Assembly (NCBI RefSeq): GCF_003937915.1
Contig: NZ_RHUM01000005.1
Span: 104,014-168,013, forward strand
DNA: 64,000 bases
DNA from: Erwinia sp. 198
GTDB taxonomy: Bacteria; Pseudomonadota; Gammaproteobacteria; Enterobacterales; Enterobacteriaceae
Reading direction: 5' to 3'
Position numbers and translations under genes: made by a program. Below are positions 1 through 10,335 of the stretch, piece after piece (positions within the stretch are counted from its first letter, which is position 1; each line of letters starts with the position of its first letter). The notes beneath the pieces were generated by a model. It did no database searches, was not told where the DNA came from, and saw nothing but the letters and a program-made list of their open reading frames with translations.

Positions 1-1101
1 AACGCGGTCGCCCTTGTTGTGGGTTTCTGCGAACTGCTGCCATGGGTTAGATTTGCACTGCTTCAGACCCAGGGAGATACGACGACGTTCTTCGTCGATG
101 TCCAGAACCATAACTTCAACAACATCGCCTACGTTAACAACTTTAGACGGATGAATGTTTTTGTTGGTCCAGTCCATTTCTGAAACGTGCACCAGGCCTT
201 CAACGCCTTCTTCGATTTCAACGAAGCAGCCGTAGTCGGTCAGGTTGGTTACACGACCAGTCAGACGGGTGCCTTCCGGGTAACGCTTAGCGATTGCGAC
301 CCATGGATCTTCGCCCAGCTGTTTCAGACCCAGAGAAACACGGGTACGTTCGCGGTCGAACTTCAGCACTTTAACAGTGATTTCGTCGCCAACGTTGACA
401 ATTTCGCTTGGGTGCTTAACGCGTTTCCAGGCCATGTCAGTGATGTGCAGCAGGCCGTCAACGCCGCCCAGATCAACGAATGCACCGTAGTCAGTGAGGT
501 TCTTAACGATACCTTTAACTTCCATGCCTTCCTGCAGGTTTTCCAGCAGCTGATCGCGCTCTGCGCTGTTTTCGGACTCGATAACCGCACGACGTGAAAC
601 CACCACGTTGTTACGCTTCTGATCCAGCTTGATTACTTTGAATTCAAGCTCTTTGCCTTCCAGGTGCAGCGTGTCGCGTACTGGACGAACATCAACCAGG
701 GAACCTGGCAGGAACGCACGAATACCGTTCAGCTCAACTGTGAAGCCACCTTTCACTTTGCCGTTGATAACACCGGTAACAGTTTCAGCATCTTCGTAAG
801 CTTTTTCCAGCGTGATCCAGGCTTCATGACGCTTAGCTTTCTCACGGGACAGCAGGGTTTCACCGAAGCCGTCTTCCACTGCGTCCAGAGCAACGTCAAC
901 TTCGTCGCCTACCTGGATTTCCAGTTCGCCGGCTGCGTTCTTGAACTGCTCTGCAGGAATTGCAGATTCAGATTTCAGACCCGCATCAACCAGAACTACG
1001 TCTTTGTCGATAGAGACAACAACGCCACGAACGATGGAACCCGGGCGGGTTTCGATTGTTTTTAAGGATTCTTCAAATAGTTGAGCAAAAGATTCAGTCA
1101 T
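1..1101 (-). CDS. rpsA: 30S ribosomal protein S1, 5' part (gene runs off the left edge)
   Basis: Ribosomal protein S1 binds mRNA on the 30S subunit and is needed to start translation on structured or SD-poor messages. The window holds the first 367 codons; the family is normally about 557 residues, so roughly a third is missing past position 1. The start ATG is at 1101 and the protein opens [13 protein letters not shown]. The visible part covers the two N-terminal ribosome-binding S1 domains and then at least two RNA-binding repeats, with recurrent signatures such as GLLHIT and [10 protein letters not shown]. Only a weak GAAG lies upstream of the start, which agrees with the known unusual, autoregulated initiation region of rpsA. 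It follows cmk on the same strand, as in E. coli. Confidence 0.97.
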   Translation of the reverse strand, partial: MTESFAQLFEESLKTIETRPGSIVRGVVVSIDKDVVLVDAGLKSESAIPAEQFKNAAGELEIQVGDEVDVALDAVEDGFGETLLSREKAKRHEAWITLEKAYEDAETVTGVINGKVKGGFTVELNGIRAFLPGSLVDVRPVRDTLHLEGKELEFKVIKLDQKRNNVVVSRRAVIESENSAERDQLLENLQEGMEVKGIVKNLTDYGAFVDLGGVDGLLHITDMAWKRVKHPSEIVNVGDEITVKVLKFDRERTRVSLGLKQLGEDPWVAIAKRYPEGTRLTGRVTNLTDYGCFVEIEEGVEGLVHVSEMDWTNKNIHPSKVVNVGDVVEVMVLDIDEERRRISLGLKQCKSNPWQQFAETHNKGDRV

Positions 1102-1218
1102 ATTGATAATCTTCAGGATTCTTCAATTTAACGTCCACCTGACATCCTGCCGGGTGGGGTTGTTTCACATGCCCTGTGATATCCATATCAAAGGGTTAAA
1201 AAAATCGGTTCTGCGATG
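1102..1218 (-). promoter_or_regulatory. rpsA leader between cmk and rpsA
   Basis: This 117-base gap holds the untranslated leader of rpsA. It lacks a strong Shine-Dalgarno sequence and contains a short potential CCACC/GGTGG stem. In E. coli the equivalent leader mediates autogenous repression by S1. Assigning that role here is by analogy only. Confidence 0.35.
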
Positions 1219-1905
1219 CTACTGCGGCAGAGAAAGTTTTTCGCGCGCATAATTCAGAGCAGTTTCAATCACCTGCTCGATTGACATGCTGGTTGAATCC
1301 AGCACTAACGCGTCTTCTGCCGGTCTTAACGGTGCGATAGCACGGTTGCGATCGCGATCGTCACGCTCTTTTATCTCAGATAAAAGGCGTTCAAAGTTAA
1401 CACTAAAGCCCTTCTCCTGCAACTGTAGCATACGGCGATGCGCACGCTCTTCAGGGCTGGCATCCAGAAAAATCTTTACCTGGGCGTCCGGAAAAACCAC
1501 CGTACCCATATCTCTTCCGTCCGCAATAAGGCCTGGCGCTTCCCGGAATCCCCGCTGACGGCGCAGCAGCGCTTCACGTACGCGCGGGAAAGCGGCGACT
1601 TTCGAGGCCGTATTGCTGACATCCTGAGTGCGAATTTCGCTTGAGACGTTTTCGCCCTCAAGGATGACTTCCATCTCGCCATCGCTGGGCACAAAGCGAA
1701 CATCCAGATGCGCCGCGATAGGGACCAGCGCCTCTTCAGAAGTCATGTCTACCTGATGGTGTAACGCGGCCAGCGCCAGCACGCGATAAATAGCGCCTGA
1801 ATCCAACAGATGCCAGTTTAATGCCTCAGCCATTGCCTTGCACAAGGTCCCTTTACCGGCTCCGCCTGGACCATCAATGGTGATCACCTGGGCTATAGGC
1901 GTCAT
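1219..1905 (-). CDS. cmk: Cytidylate kinase
   Basis: Phosphorylates CMP and dCMP to the diphosphates with ATP in the cytoplasm, for nucleotide salvage. The 228-residue product matches the E. coli enzyme almost throughout. It has the P-loop GPGGAGKGT near residue 15, the DSGAIYR substrate motif and the late DRNR segment. I chose the ATG at 1905 ([13 protein letters not shown]) because it aligns with the family start and follows a GGAG; the frame stays open to an ATG at 1962, giving an unlikely 19-residue extension. It lies directly upstream of rpsA. The ycaL gene found between aroA and cmk in E. coli is absent. Confidence 0.96.
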   Translation of the reverse strand: MTPIAQVITIDGPGGAGKGTLCKAMAEALNWHLLDSGAIYRVLALAALHHQVDMTSEEALVPIAAHLDVRFVPSDGEMEVILEGENVSSEIRTQDVSNTASKVAAFPRVREALLRRQRGFREAPGLIADGRDMGTVVFPDAQVKIFLDASPEERAHRRMLQLQEKGFSVNFERLLSEIKERDDRDRNRAIAPLRPAEDALVLDSTSMSIEQVIETALNYAREKLSLPQ

Positions 1906-2080
1906 GTCGTTCTCCTGTTGGTGGAATGCCTGCTTAACCTGCTCAGGCAAATAACGCCGCATATTATACGCTGCTCTACTGACGATCGTTACCCTTTAAG
2001 CGTAGACGGGCTGAAATTAATCGAGAGCCGCAAAAGGATTTCCCAGGAAACCAATGCCAGGAGCGTGAAGCAGATCGCAA

Positions 2081-2104
2081 CCCGCTGCACAGCTATGCAG
2101 CGGG
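2081..2104 (-). terminator. Stem-loop downstream of aroA
   Basis: A perfect 9-bp stem (CCCGCTGCA with TGCAGCGGG) and a 6-base loop lie 9 bases past the aroA stop. The T-tract after it is poor, so it may be a weak terminator or a 3'-end stabiliser. Confidence 0.45.
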
Positions 2105-2112
2105 GGCGTTCG

Positions 2113-3399
2113 TTATGCCGGCTGGCTGAGACGTGCAAACTGCTCGAAATAATCCGGGAAGGTCTTGGCCGTGCATTTCGGATCTAGAATGGTCACCGGT
2201 GTAGCAGACAAGGCCACCAGCGAGAAGCACATCGCCATACGGTGATCGTTGTAAGTGCCGATTTCAGCATACTGAATAGTTTCAGGCGGCGTGATGCGAA
2301 TATAGTCATGCCCTTCTTCGACTTCAGCACCAACTTTACGCAGCTCGGTCGCCATTGCCGCAAGACGATCGGTTTCTTTCACGCGCCAGTTGTAGATATT
2401 ACGCATTACCGTAGTGCCTTTGGCAAACAGCGCCGCCGTGGCGATAGTCATCGCCGCGTCCGGAATATGGTTCATATCCAGATCGATAGCGTTCAGTTCG
2501 CCGCGCGTGCAGGCGATATAGTCGTCGCCCCATTCAATAACCGCGCCCATTTTTTCCAGCACGTCGGCAAAATGAATGTCGCCCTGCATACTTTTTCGAC
2601 CGATACCGGTGACTTTAACCGTACCGCCTTTGACTGCGGCCGCTGCGAGGAAATAGGAGGCGGAAGAGGCATCGCCTTCCACCAGATAATCGCCTGGCGA
2701 GGTATAGTTCTGATTGCCCCTGATACGAAATACAGCGTAATTATCGTTTTCTACCGTGACGCCAAAGGTCTGCATCAGGTTCAGGGTAATATCGATATAA
2801 GGTTTTGAAACCAGTTCGCCCTTAATGGCAATGGTCGTGTTTTGTGGAGCCAGCGGCGCGGTCATCAGCAGCGCGGTCAGGAACTGGCTGGAGACGCTAC
2901 CGTCGACGGCCACTTCGCCCCCGCTGAAGCCGCCTTTGATATGCAGCGGCGGATAATCCGTCTGTTCAAGATAGTCGATCTGCGCGCCGCCCTGGCGCAA
3001 CGCATCGACCAGATGACCAATCGGACGTTCTTTCATCCGCGGCTCTCCGGTCAGCACAATATCGTTAGCACCCAGGCAAAGCGCGGCGGCCAGCGGGCGC
3101 ATCGCCGTCCCGGCATTGCCTAAAAAAAGCTCCAGCGGCTGCGTCGACCGCAGAGGGCCGCCCTGACCAGTCACTTCACACTCTGTGCGGTCTTCAGAAA
3201 GCGTAAAGCTTACGCCCAGCGCTTTTAGCGCGTTCAGCATATGACGCACGTCATCACTGTCCAGAAGGTTGGTCAGACGAGTAGTGCCTTTTGCCAGCGC
3301 AGCGAGCAGCAAAGCGCGATTTGAGACGCTTTTGGAACCAGGTAGGTTAACGGTACCTTCTACACGCGCGATGGGTTGTAAAGTCAGGGATTCCTGCAT
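2113..3399 (-). CDS. aroA: 3-phosphoshikimate 1-carboxyvinyltransferase (EPSP synthase)
   Basis: Catalyses the sixth shikimate-pathway step: shikimate 3-phosphate plus phosphoenolpyruvate gives EPSP and phosphate. The 428-residue product matches E. coli AroA end to end, with [17 protein letters not shown] near the N-terminus, [17 protein letters not shown] near residue 90 and [10 protein letters not shown] near residue 120. This is the class I, glyphosate-sensitive type, judged from the GNAGTAMRP motif. The start at 3399 ([15 protein letters not shown]) follows GGAGAAGAAG. It is the second gene of the conserved serC-aroA operon, 78 bases after serC. Confidence 0.98.
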   Translation of the reverse strand: MQESLTLQPIARVEGTVNLPGSKSVSNRALLLAALAKGTTRLTNLLDSDDVRHMLNALKALGVSFTLSEDRTECEVTGQGGPLRSTQPLELFLGNAGTAMRPLAAALCLGANDIVLTGEPRMKERPIGHLVDALRQGGAQIDYLEQTDYPPLHIKGGFSGGEVAVDGSVSSQFLTALLMTAPLAPQNTTIAIKGELVSKPYIDITLNLMQTFGVTVENDNYAVFRIRGNQNYTSPGDYLVEGDASSASYFLAAAAVKGGTVKVTGIGRKSMQGDIHFADVLEKMGAVIEWGDDYIACTRGELNAIDLDMNHIPDAAMTIATAALFAKGTTVMRNIYNWRVKETDRLAAMATELRKVGAEVEEGHDYIRITPPETIQYAEIGTYNDHRMAMCFSLVALSATPVTILDPKCTAKTFPDYFEQFARLSQPA

Positions 3400-3429
3400 G
3401 TGAGACTTCTTCTCCAGATAAAATGCAAC

Positions 3430-3454
3430 AAAACCCCGCACCGGGCGAGGTTTT
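3430..3454 (-). terminator. Attenuator-like hairpin between serC and aroA
   Basis: On the minus strand AAAACCTCGC pairs with GCGGGGTTTT (one G-U pair) around a 5-base loop, and T-rich sequence follows. It sits inside the serC-aroA operon, so it probably lowers aroA expression relative to serC by partial termination. Only the structure is seen; the effect is inferred. Confidence 0.5.
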
Positions 3455-3477
3455 ACTATCAAAACCGTACCGGCTAA

Positions 3478-4563
3478 TTAACCGTGACGACGTTCAAAAT
3501 CAGTCATAAATTCGGTTAGCGCTTTAACGCCTGCCAGCGGCATAGCATTGTAAATTGAAGCGCGCATTCCGCCTACGGCACGATGACCTTTTAACGCATG
3601 CAGGCCAGCCGCGAATGATTCTTCGAGGAAAACCTTATCCAACGCTGCATCAGCCAGCTGGAAAGGCACATTCATGCGCGAGCGGTTAGCGTGAGCCACA
3701 TCGTTACGGTAAAAATCACTGTTATCAATGATACCGTAAAGCAGATCGGCTTTAGCCTGATTCCGCTTGTCCATTTCCGCTACGCCGCCCTGTTCTTTCA
3801 GCCATTTAAAGACCAGGCCGGAAAGATACCATGCAAAAGTCGGCGGCGTGTTAAACATGGAGTCGTTTTCGTTTAATACCGTGTAATCCAGGATTGACGG
3901 CAGCGCTTTCTGGGCTTTGCCCAGCAGATCTTCACGTACGACCACCAGCGTCAGGCCAGCTGGCCCAATGTTCTTCTGCGCACCGGCATAAAGGACGCCA
4001 TAGCGGTTGATATCCAACGGACGGGAAAGAATAGTGGAAGAGAGATCGGCTACGGCAATCTTATCGCCGAAGTCCGGCTCTTCATTAATAGCAACACCGT
4101 CAATGGTTTCGTTTGGACAATAGTGAACATAGGCTGCTTTATCTGAAAGCGCCCACTGGCTCATAGGCGTAATAGCGCGCAGCCCGTCAACGGTTGTTTT
4201 CACGTCAATGACGTTAGGCGTACAGTATTTTTCCGCCTCTTTAATCGCGCTGTGCGCCCAGTAGCCGCCGTCGGCATAGTCTGCCGTACTCTGGCTGCCC
4301 AACAGGTTCATCGGAACGGCAGCAAACTGCGCGCGCGCGCCGCCGTGGCAGAATAATACTTTGTAATTTGAGGGGATTTTCAGCAGATCGCGAAAATCTT
4401 TTTCCGCTTCCACGGCCACCTGCGTAAACTCCTTGCTGCGGTGGCTGATCTCCATCACGGAAGTTCCTGAACCCTGCCAGTTGCAGAGTTCCTGTTCGGC
4501 ACGACGTAGCACTTCTACCGGCAGCATTGCTGGACCGGAGCTAAAATTGAAAACCTGGCTCAT
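3478..4563 (-). CDS. serC: Phosphoserine / phosphohydroxythreonine aminotransferase
   Basis: PLP enzyme that transaminates 3-phosphohydroxypyruvate to O-phosphoserine for serine synthesis and also serves vitamin B6 synthesis. The 361-residue product is full length. It begins [19 protein letters not shown], and the PLP lysine is in the [11 protein letters not shown] motif near residue 197. The start ATG at 4563 follows a GAGGGG ribosome site. It heads the serC-aroA operon, which links serine and aromatic synthesis as in other Enterobacterales. In E. coli it is Lrp-activated; lrp lies about 16 kb away here. Confidence 0.98.
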   Translation of the reverse strand: MSQVFNFSSGPAMLPVEVLRRAEQELCNWQGSGTSVMEISHRSKEFTQVAVEAEKDFRDLLKIPSNYKVLFCHGGARAQFAAVPMNLLGSQSTADYADGGYWAHSAIKEAEKYCTPNVIDVKTTVDGLRAITPMSQWALSDKAAYVHYCPNETIDGVAINEEPDFGDKIAVADLSSTILSRPLDINRYGVLYAGAQKNIGPAGLTLVVVREDLLGKAQKALPSILDYTVLNENDSMFNTPPTFAWYLSGLVFKWLKEQGGVAEMDKRNQAKADLLYGIIDNSDFYRNDVAHANRSRMNVPFQLADAALDKVFLEESFAAGLHALKGHRAVGGMRASIYNAMPLAGVKALTEFMTDFERRHG

Positions 4564-4870
4564 TTCCCCTCACCACTTTCAGATCAATCGATTTCGAGTC
4601 TGCTACCGGTTTTATCATTGCCACCCTGGCGCTGCAATGTTTAATCGGGTCAGCCGACCAGTTATGCGGCCTGCGCCGCAACAGCTTGTAGCGTGAAATA
4701 TAGTGACCACGATATTTTGTGAGGCGTCTTCCGGTTAGCTTTTTTTATGGCCGATCTGCGCAGGCAAAAATGCCACAATAGCCGGGTAAAACAGTTCGTC
4801 GGATAGCGAATGGCCGGGAAACCCCGTATCATGGCGCGTTTTCGGCACAACCCAAAAACGAGTGGGCACT
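4564..4870. promoter_or_regulatory. Divergent serC / ycaO intergenic region
   Basis: This 307-base gap separates the divergent serC and ycaO genes and must hold both promoters. E. coli ycaP, which lies here in that species, is absent. On the minus strand a TTGCAG and GATAAA pair sits upstream of serC but with short spacing, so I do not assign a promoter firmly. No convincing small gene is seen. Confidence 0.5.
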
Positions 4871-6628
4871 ATGACGCAAACTTATATTCCAGGCAAAGAC
4901 GCCGCACTGGAAGATTCCATCGCACGCTTTCAGCAAAAATTACAGGATCTTGGCTTCCATATTGAAGAGGCCTCCTGGCTGAATCCGGTTCCTCATGTCT
5001 GGTCGGTCCATATTCGCGACCGCGACTGCCCGCTCTGCTTCACCAACGGAAAAGGCGCCAGCAAAAAAGCGGCGCTGGCTTCGGCACTGGGTGAATATTT
5101 TGAGCGTCTGTCGACCAACTATTTCTTTGCTGATTTTTGGTTAGGTAAGGCGATCGCCAACGGCGATTTTGTGCATTATCCTGACGAAAAATGGTTTCCG
5201 CTGCCGGATGACGACAGCCTGCCGGCAGGCATTCTTGATGCGCGACTGAAGGCGTTTTACGATCCAGAGCAGGCCCTTAGCGCCAGCGATTTGATCGATC
5301 TGCAGTCCGGCAATGCCGCGCGCGGCATCTGCGGCCTGCCGTTCACGCGTCAGTCCGATGGGCAAACGGTTTATATTCCGATGAATATCATCGGTAACCT
5401 CTACGTTTCTAACGGCATGTCGGCGGGCAACACGGCCAACGAAGCGCGCGTTCAGGGCCTTTCTGAAGTATTCGAGCGCTATATCAAAAACCGCATTATC
5501 GCCGAATCTATCAGCCTGCCGGCCATCCCGCAGGAGGTGCTTAACCGCTATCCGGGCGTAGTGGAGTCGATTGCTAAACTGGAAGCAGAAGGCTTCCCAA
5601 TTTTCGCTTACGACGCTTCACTGGGCGGCAATTATCCGGTCATTTGCGTGGTGCTCTTTAACCCGCAAAACGGTACCTGCTTTGCTTCATTCGGCGCACA
5701 TCCTGATTTTGGCGTGGCGCTGGAGCGTACCGTTACAGAACTGCTGCAGGGACGCGGGCTGAAAGATTTGGATGTCTTTACGCCGCCAACCTTTGACGAT
5801 GAAGAAGTCGCCGAGCACGCTAATCTGGAAACGCATTTTATCGATTCCAGCGGTCTGATCTCCTGGGATATGTTCAAGGACGAGGCGGATTATCCTTTCG
5901 TCGACTGGAGCTTTTCAGGCACCACGCAGGAAGAATTCGCCACGCTGATGGCCATCTTTAAAGCGGAAGATAAAGAAGTCTATATTGCTGACTATCAGCA
6001 TCTGGACGTGTACGCCTGTCGTATCATCGTGCCAGGCATGTCAGATATCTATCCTGCAGAAGATTTGCTGCTGGCTAATAACAGCATGGGCGCTTACCTG
6101 CGCGATACGCTGTTATCATTACCCGACAGCCAGTGGGAAAAAGAGGATTACCTGGCGCTGATCGAACGCCTGGACGAAGACGGCCATGACGACTTTACCC
6201 GCGTACGCGAGCTGCTGGGCCTGGCAACGGGCAAAGACAATGGCTGGTACACGCTGCGTATCGGCGAGCTGAAAGCGATGCTGGCCCTGGCAGGCGGCGA
6301 TATCGATCAGGCGCTGATCTGGACGGAATGGACTATGGAGTTTAATGCCTCCCTGTTTTCACCCGCCCGCGCCAACTACTATCGCTGTCTGCAAACGCTG
6401 CTGCTGCTGAGCCTTGAGGATGAACGCGATCCTGTGCAGTATCATACTGCTTTCGTACGTATGTATGGACAGGAAGCCGTGGATGCGGCATCTGCCGCCA
6501 TTAGCGGTGAAGCGCCTTTCTACGGGTTGCAGAGCGTGGACGAAGAGCTGCAGGCCTTCCCGGCTCATCAGGCGCTGCTGGCTGCCTACGAAAAGCTGCA
6601 GCAGGCGAAACGCCGTTACTGGAAATAA
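4871..6628 (+). CDS. ycaO: YcaO protein, accessory factor for ribosomal protein S12 methylthiolation
   Basis: Founder of the YcaO family, whose members typically use ATP to activate backbone amides. In E. coli YcaO enhances the RimO-dependent beta-methylthiolation of ribosomal protein S12. The 585-residue product aligns along its whole length with E. coli YcaO. It contains the conserved segment GNLYVSNGMSAGNTANEARVQ and the following SEVFERY helix, plus the C-terminal TPR-like part. I chose ATG 4871 (MTQTYIPGKDAALED) by homology; a GTG nine bases earlier is in frame. No azole/thioamide peptide cluster surrounds it, so a bacteriocin role is unlikely. Confidence 0.95.
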   Translation: MTQTYIPGKDAALEDSIARFQQKLQDLGFHIEEASWLNPVPHVWSVHIRDRDCPLCFTNGKGASKKAALASALGEYFERLSTNYFFADFWLGKAIANGDFVHYPDEKWFPLPDDDSLPAGILDARLKAFYDPEQALSASDLIDLQSGNAARGICGLPFTRQSDGQTVYIPMNIIGNLYVSNGMSAGNTANEARVQGLSEVFERYIKNRIIAESISLPAIPQEVLNRYPGVVESIAKLEAEGFPIFAYDASLGGNYPVICVVLFNPQNGTCFASFGAHPDFGVALERTVTELLQGRGLKDLDVFTPPTFDDEEVAEHANLETHFIDSSGLISWDMFKDEADYPFVDWSFSGTTQEEFATLMAIFKAEDKEVYIADYQHLDVYACRIIVPGMSDIYPAEDLLLANNSMGAYLRDTLLSLPDSQWEKEDYLALIERLDEDGHDDFTRVRELLGLATGKDNGWYTLRIGELKAMLALAGGDIDQALIWTEWTMEFNASLFSPARANYYRCLQTLLLLSLEDERDPVQYHTAFVRMYGQEAVDAASAAISGEAPFYGLQSVDEELQAFPAHQALLAAYEKLQQAKRRYWK

Positions 6629-6635
6629 TATTTTT

Positions 6636-6662
6636 GGCCCGCTCGATAGAAGCGGGCCTTTT
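6636..6662 (+). terminator. Terminator after ycaO
   Basis: GGCCCGCT pairs with AGCGGGCC across a short loop, followed by TTTTAT. It lies 8 bases past the ycaO stop and insulates the focA promoter region. Confidence 0.8.
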
Positions 6663-6675
6663 ATCAGGACCATTT

Positions 6676-6714
6676 TTAACTCTGATTAATTCATTAATTT
6701 TCCTTAAGGTTAAT
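6676..6714. promoter_or_regulatory. Phased TTAAT/TTAAC repeats upstream of focA
   Basis: Within 40 bases there are TTAA-containing pentamers at 6676, 6686, 6694, 6704 and 6710, mostly 8-10 bases apart, in a very AT-rich stretch. ArcA sites are direct repeats of GTTAA-like elements about 11 bp apart, and ArcA is a known activator of focA-pflB in E. coli. Calling this an ArcA region is inference. Confidence 0.3.
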
Positions 6715-6912
6715 AAAAAGTAGTTTATTTATTTCCAGAGATTAAAAAATTTATTTATTCGGGATCTATTTTATTGCAGTTGTTAAACAGAAAGCAGATG
6801 CCATTTAAAAAATAATAGATAAATTAAAATAATTTTTAATCATTAAAATCAACACATTAACCTACCTTACAGGCCTGTTTTTCAACGCGTTCCGACAATG
6901 TCCGGCGTCCAT

Positions 6913-6926
6913 ATGATCCACATCAA
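6913..6926. promoter_or_regulatory. FNR-like box upstream of focA
   Basis: ATGATCCACATCAA matches the FNR consensus TTGAT-N4-ATCAA at 9 of 10 defined bases. If it sits at -41.5, transcription would begin near 6961, with TAGTAT at 6949-6954 as the -10. That is the classical class II layout and would leave a short leader before the GTG at 6987. The fit to anaerobic regulation of focA-pflB is established in E. coli; the exact site here is inferred. Confidence 0.65.
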
Positions 6927-6986
6927 TTTCTCACCTATACTGCTTTGTTAGTATTTCGTTGTTGATAAACTTCAGGAGACGTTAGT

Positions 6987-7844
6987 GTGAAAGCTGGCAA
7001 TCCGTTCGATTTACTTTTACCGTCTGAAATGGCTAAAGTCGCTGAGGAAGCCGGTGTCTATAAAGCCCAAAAACACCCCTTCACCACGTTTTTTCTGGCG
7101 ATTACCGCAGGCGTTTTTATTTCCATCGCGTTTGTTTTTTATATCACTGCCACCACAGGGACTGAAACTATCCCTTATGGCGTAGCCAGGCTTATTGGCG
7201 GCATCTGCTTTTCGCTGGGGCTGATGCTGGTAGTGGTCTGCGGTGCCGATCTTTTCACTTCGACCGTGTTAACCATGGTTGCCAAAGCCAGCGGACGTAT
7301 TACCTGGAGTCAGCTGGCGCGCAACTGGCTCAATGTCTATATAGGAAATTTCTTCGGCGCGATGTTTTTTGTCGGGCTGATCTGGTTTGCCGGCCAGTAT
7401 ATGGTGGCTAATGGTGCATGGGGGTTAAATGTTCTGCAAACGGCTGACCATAAGATGCACCATACTTTTATTGAAGCTGTCTGCCTTGGCACCCTCGCTA
7501 ACCTGATGGTTTGCATGGCGGTCTGGATGAGCTATTCCGGCCGCAGCCTGACGGACAAAATGCTGGCAATGGTGCTGCCCGTGGCGATGTTTGTCGCCAG
7601 TGGATTTGAGCACAGCATCGCCAATATGTTCCTTATTCCCATGGCGATCGTTATTAAAGATTTCGCCGCCCCGGAGTTCTGGCAGGTCACGGGAACGACG
7701 GCAGCACACTTTTCCAGTCTGACAGTAGGCAACTTCATTGTTGGCAATCTTATCCCCGTGACGCTTGGCAACATTATCGGCGGTGGATTGCTGGTCGGCC
7801 TGACCTACTGGGTTATCTATTTGCGGGACGGCGATCATCACTGA
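6987..7844 (+). CDS. focA: Formate channel FocA
   Basis: Pentameric inner-membrane channel of the formate/nitrite transporter family that passes formate made by pyruvate formate-lyase. The 285-residue product is typical in length, with six predicted membrane helices and the conserved ASGFEHSIANMF segment that contains the pore histidine. The start is GTG at 6987 after AGGAGACG, as in E. coli. It is the first gene of focA-pflB-pflA, 71 bases before pflB. The upstream FNR-like box suggests induction without oxygen. Confidence 0.97.
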   Translation: MKAGNPFDLLLPSEMAKVAEEAGVYKAQKHPFTTFFLAITAGVFISIAFVFYITATTGTETIPYGVARLIGGICFSLGLMLVVVCGADLFTSTVLTMVAKASGRITWSQLARNWLNVYIGNFFGAMFFVGLIWFAGQYMVANGAWGLNVLQTADHKMHHTFIEAVCLGTLANLMVCMAVWMSYSGRSLTDKMLAMVLPVAMFVASGFEHSIANMFLIPMAIVIKDFAAPEFWQVTGTTAAHFSSLTVGNFIVGNLIPVTLGNIIGGGLLVGLTYWVIYLRDGDHH

Positions 7845-7915
7845 TTGCCTACAACAGGATTAGGCCCTGCTGCGCTGCAGCAGGAACAAAAGAACTTTAT
7901 TGAAAAGGTGATCAC

Positions 7916-10198
7916 ATGAGCGAGCAAAATGTAAACCAGGCTGCTGCCTGGGCAGGCTTTGCAGAGGGCGAATGGCAGAACAGCATCAACGTCCGTGACT
8001 TCATTCAGAAAAACTATACGCCTTATGAAGGGGACGAATCCTTCCTGAGCGGCGCAACTGAAGCGACCACTAAGCTGTGGGATAAGGTAATGGAGGGCAT
8101 CAAGCTCGAAAACCGCACTCACGCGCCGGTCGATTTTGATACCGATTTAGCCTCTACTATTACCTCCCATGACGCTGGCTATATCGACCGCAAACTGGAA
8201 ACCATCGTCGGCTTACAGACTGAAGCGCCACTAAAACGCGCGCTGATCCCTTTTGGCGGCATTAAAATGGTGGAAGGCTCCTGTAAAGTTTACGGACGCG
8301 AGCTGGATGCCGGCCTGAAAAAAGTCTTTACCGAGTACCGCAAAACCCATAACCAGGGCGTATTTGACGTTTATACGCCGGATATTCTGCGCTGCCGTAA
8401 GTCCGGCGTGCTTACCGGTTTGCCAGATGCCTACGGCCGCGGCCGCATCATTGGCGACTATCGTCGCGTCGCGCTTTACGGCATTGATGCGCTGATGAAA
8501 GATAAATTCGCCCAGTTTGCCTCGCTGCAAAGCGATCTTGAAAATGGCGTTAATCTTGAAGCGACAATCCGTCTGCGTGAAGAGATCGCTGACCAGCATC
8601 GCGCGCTGCAGCAGATTAAAGAAATGGCCGCCAAATACGGCTGCGATATTTCCGGCCCAGCCAGCACGGCACAGGAAGCCGTACAGTGGACCTACTTTGG
8701 CTACCTGGCCGCCGTTAAATCGCAAAACGGCGCGGCAATGTCTTTTGGCCGCGTATCCACCTTCCTGGATATCTACATTGAACGCGATCTGCAGGCGGGC
8801 AAAATCACCGAGCAGGATGCACAGGAACTGATTGATCATCTGGTGATGAAGCTGCGTATGGTGCGCTTCCTGCGTACGCCTGAATACGATGAGCTGTTTT
8901 CCGGCGACCCCATCTGGGCAACGGAATCGCTGGCCGGTATGGGCGTTGACGGCCGTACGCTGGTAACCAAAAACAGCTTCCGCTTCCTGAATACCCTTTA
9001 CACTATGGGGCCTTCGCCAGAGCCAAACATGACCATCCTGTGGTCTGAAAAACTGCCGCTGAACTTCAAAAAATTTGCGGCCAAGGTTTCTATCGATACT
9101 TCATCCGTTCAGTATGAAAATGACGATCTGATGCGTCCTGACTTCAACAACGACGATTATGCCATCGCCTGTTGCGTCAGCCCAATGATCGTCGGCAAGC
9201 AGATGCAGTTCTTCGGTGCCCGCGCCAACCTCGCTAAAACCATGCTTTACGCTATCAACGGCGGCGTGGATGAAAAACTTAAAATGCAGGTAGGCCCAAA
9301 AGATGCGCCGATGATGGACGACGTGCTGGAATATGGAAAAGTGCTGGATCGCATGGATCACTTCATGGACTGGCTGGCGAAACAGTACGTTACCGCGCTG
9401 AACATCATTCACTATATGCATGACAAATATAGCTACGAAGCTTCGCTGATGGCGCTGCACGATCGCGATGTCTATCGCACTATGGCCTGCGGCATTGCCG
9501 GTCTGTCCGTCGCTGCCGATTCACTTTCCGCGATCAAATATGCCAAAGTCTCCCCTATCCGCGACGAAGACGGACTGGCCGTTGATTTCAAAATTGAAGG
9601 TGAATATCCGCAGTTCGGCAACAATGACTCACGCGTAGATGATATTGCCTGTGACCTTGTTGAACGCTTTATGAAGAAAATTCAGCAGCTGCAAACTTAC
9701 CGCGATGCTGTCCCCACTCAGTCGGTACTGACTATCACCTCTAACGTGGTATACGGTAAGAAAACCGGCAACACGCCAGACGGCCGCCGTGCCGGGGCAC
9801 CTTTTGGCCCAGGCGCTAACCCAATGCACGGCCGCGATCAGAAAGGCGCTGTGGCTTCACTTACCTCCGTTGCGAAGCTGCCATTTGCCTACGCTAAAGA
9901 TGGTATCTCCTACACTTTCTCTATCGTGCCTAACGCGCTGGGTAAAGATGACGACGTACGTAAAGCCAACCTTGCTGGCCTGATGGATGGTTATTTCCAT
10001 CATGAATCCAGCATTGAGGGTGGTCAGCACCTGAACGTTAACGTAATGAATCGCGAAATGCTGTTGGAAGCGATGGATAATCCTGAGAAATATCCTCAGC
10101 TGACCATTCGCGTTTCGGGTTATGCGGTGCGTTTTAACTCGCTGACCAAAGAACAGCAGCAGGATGTGATTACCCGTACCTTTACTCAAACAATGTAA
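7916..10198 (+). CDS. pflB: Formate C-acetyltransferase (pyruvate formate-lyase)
   Basis: Glycyl-radical enzyme that splits pyruvate with CoA into acetyl-CoA and formate during anaerobic growth. The 760-residue product equals E. coli PflB in length. The active-site cysteine pair is in IACCVSPM (about residues 419-420) and the radical glycine is in the C-terminal RVSGYAVRF motif (about residue 735). It follows focA, which exports the formate, and precedes pflA, which installs the radical. The start ATG 7916 follows AAAAGGTG. The oxygen-damage spare protein YfiD is not encoded nearby. Confidence 0.99.
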   Translation: MSEQNVNQAAAWAGFAEGEWQNSINVRDFIQKNYTPYEGDESFLSGATEATTKLWDKVMEGIKLENRTHAPVDFDTDLASTITSHDAGYIDRKLETIVGLQTEAPLKRALIPFGGIKMVEGSCKVYGRELDAGLKKVFTEYRKTHNQGVFDVYTPDILRCRKSGVLTGLPDAYGRGRIIGDYRRVALYGIDALMKDKFAQFASLQSDLENGVNLEATIRLREEIADQHRALQQIKEMAAKYGCDISGPASTAQEAVQWTYFGYLAAVKSQNGAAMSFGRVSTFLDIYIERDLQAGKITEQDAQELIDHLVMKLRMVRFLRTPEYDELFSGDPIWATESLAGMGVDGRTLVTKNSFRFLNTLYTMGPSPEPNMTILWSEKLPLNFKKFAAKVSIDTSSVQYENDDLMRPDFNNDDYAIACCVSPMIVGKQMQFFGARANLAKTMLYAINGGVDEKLKMQVGPKDAPMMDDVLEYGKVLDRMDHFMDWLAKQYVTALNIIHYMHDKYSYEASLMALHDRDVYRTMACGIAGLSVAADSLSAIKYAKVSPIRDEDGLAVDFKIEGEYPQFGNNDSRVDDIACDLVERFMKKIQQLQTYRDAVPTQSVLTITSNVVYGKKTGNTPDGRRAGAPFGPGANPMHGRDQKGAVASLTSVAKLPFAYAKDGISYTFSIVPNALGKDDDVRKANLAGLMDGYFHHESSIEGGQHLNVNVMNREMLLEAMDNPEKYPQLTIRVSGYAVRFNSLTKEQQQDVITRTFTQTM

Positions 10199-10204
10199 GC
10201 CACA

Positions 10205-10312
10205 GGGCTCCGGTTCGCCGGAGCCCAGCCTGCTTTGCCAGCCTTCTGCTTTGCAGGTAGCTGGCAAAACAGACTTAACGCAGCTTCAGACTGCGTAGCC
10301 GCTAAAAGCGGC
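10205..10312 (+). other. Cluster of stem-loops in the pflB-pflA intergenic region
   Basis: Four dyads occupy most of the 137-base gap. They are a perfect 9-bp GGGCTCCGG/CCGGAGCCC stem with a TTCG tetraloop (10205-10226), a 9-bp TTTGCCAGC/GCTGGCAAA stem that encloses CTGC-TTT-GCAG (10234-10268), ACGCAG/CTGCGT (10278-10296) and GCCGC-TAAAA-GCGGC (10298-10312). None has a good T-tract. They probably stabilise the abundant pflB message and limit read-through into pflA. The structures are seen; the role is inferred. Confidence 0.7.
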
Positions 10313-10335
10313 GTGACTATGGAGAATTCACCGCA

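Noticed and set aside
4662-4850. A 62-codon frame on the minus strand between serC and ycaO
   Set aside because: Atypical composition, no ribosome site and no resemblance to YcaP or other known proteins.
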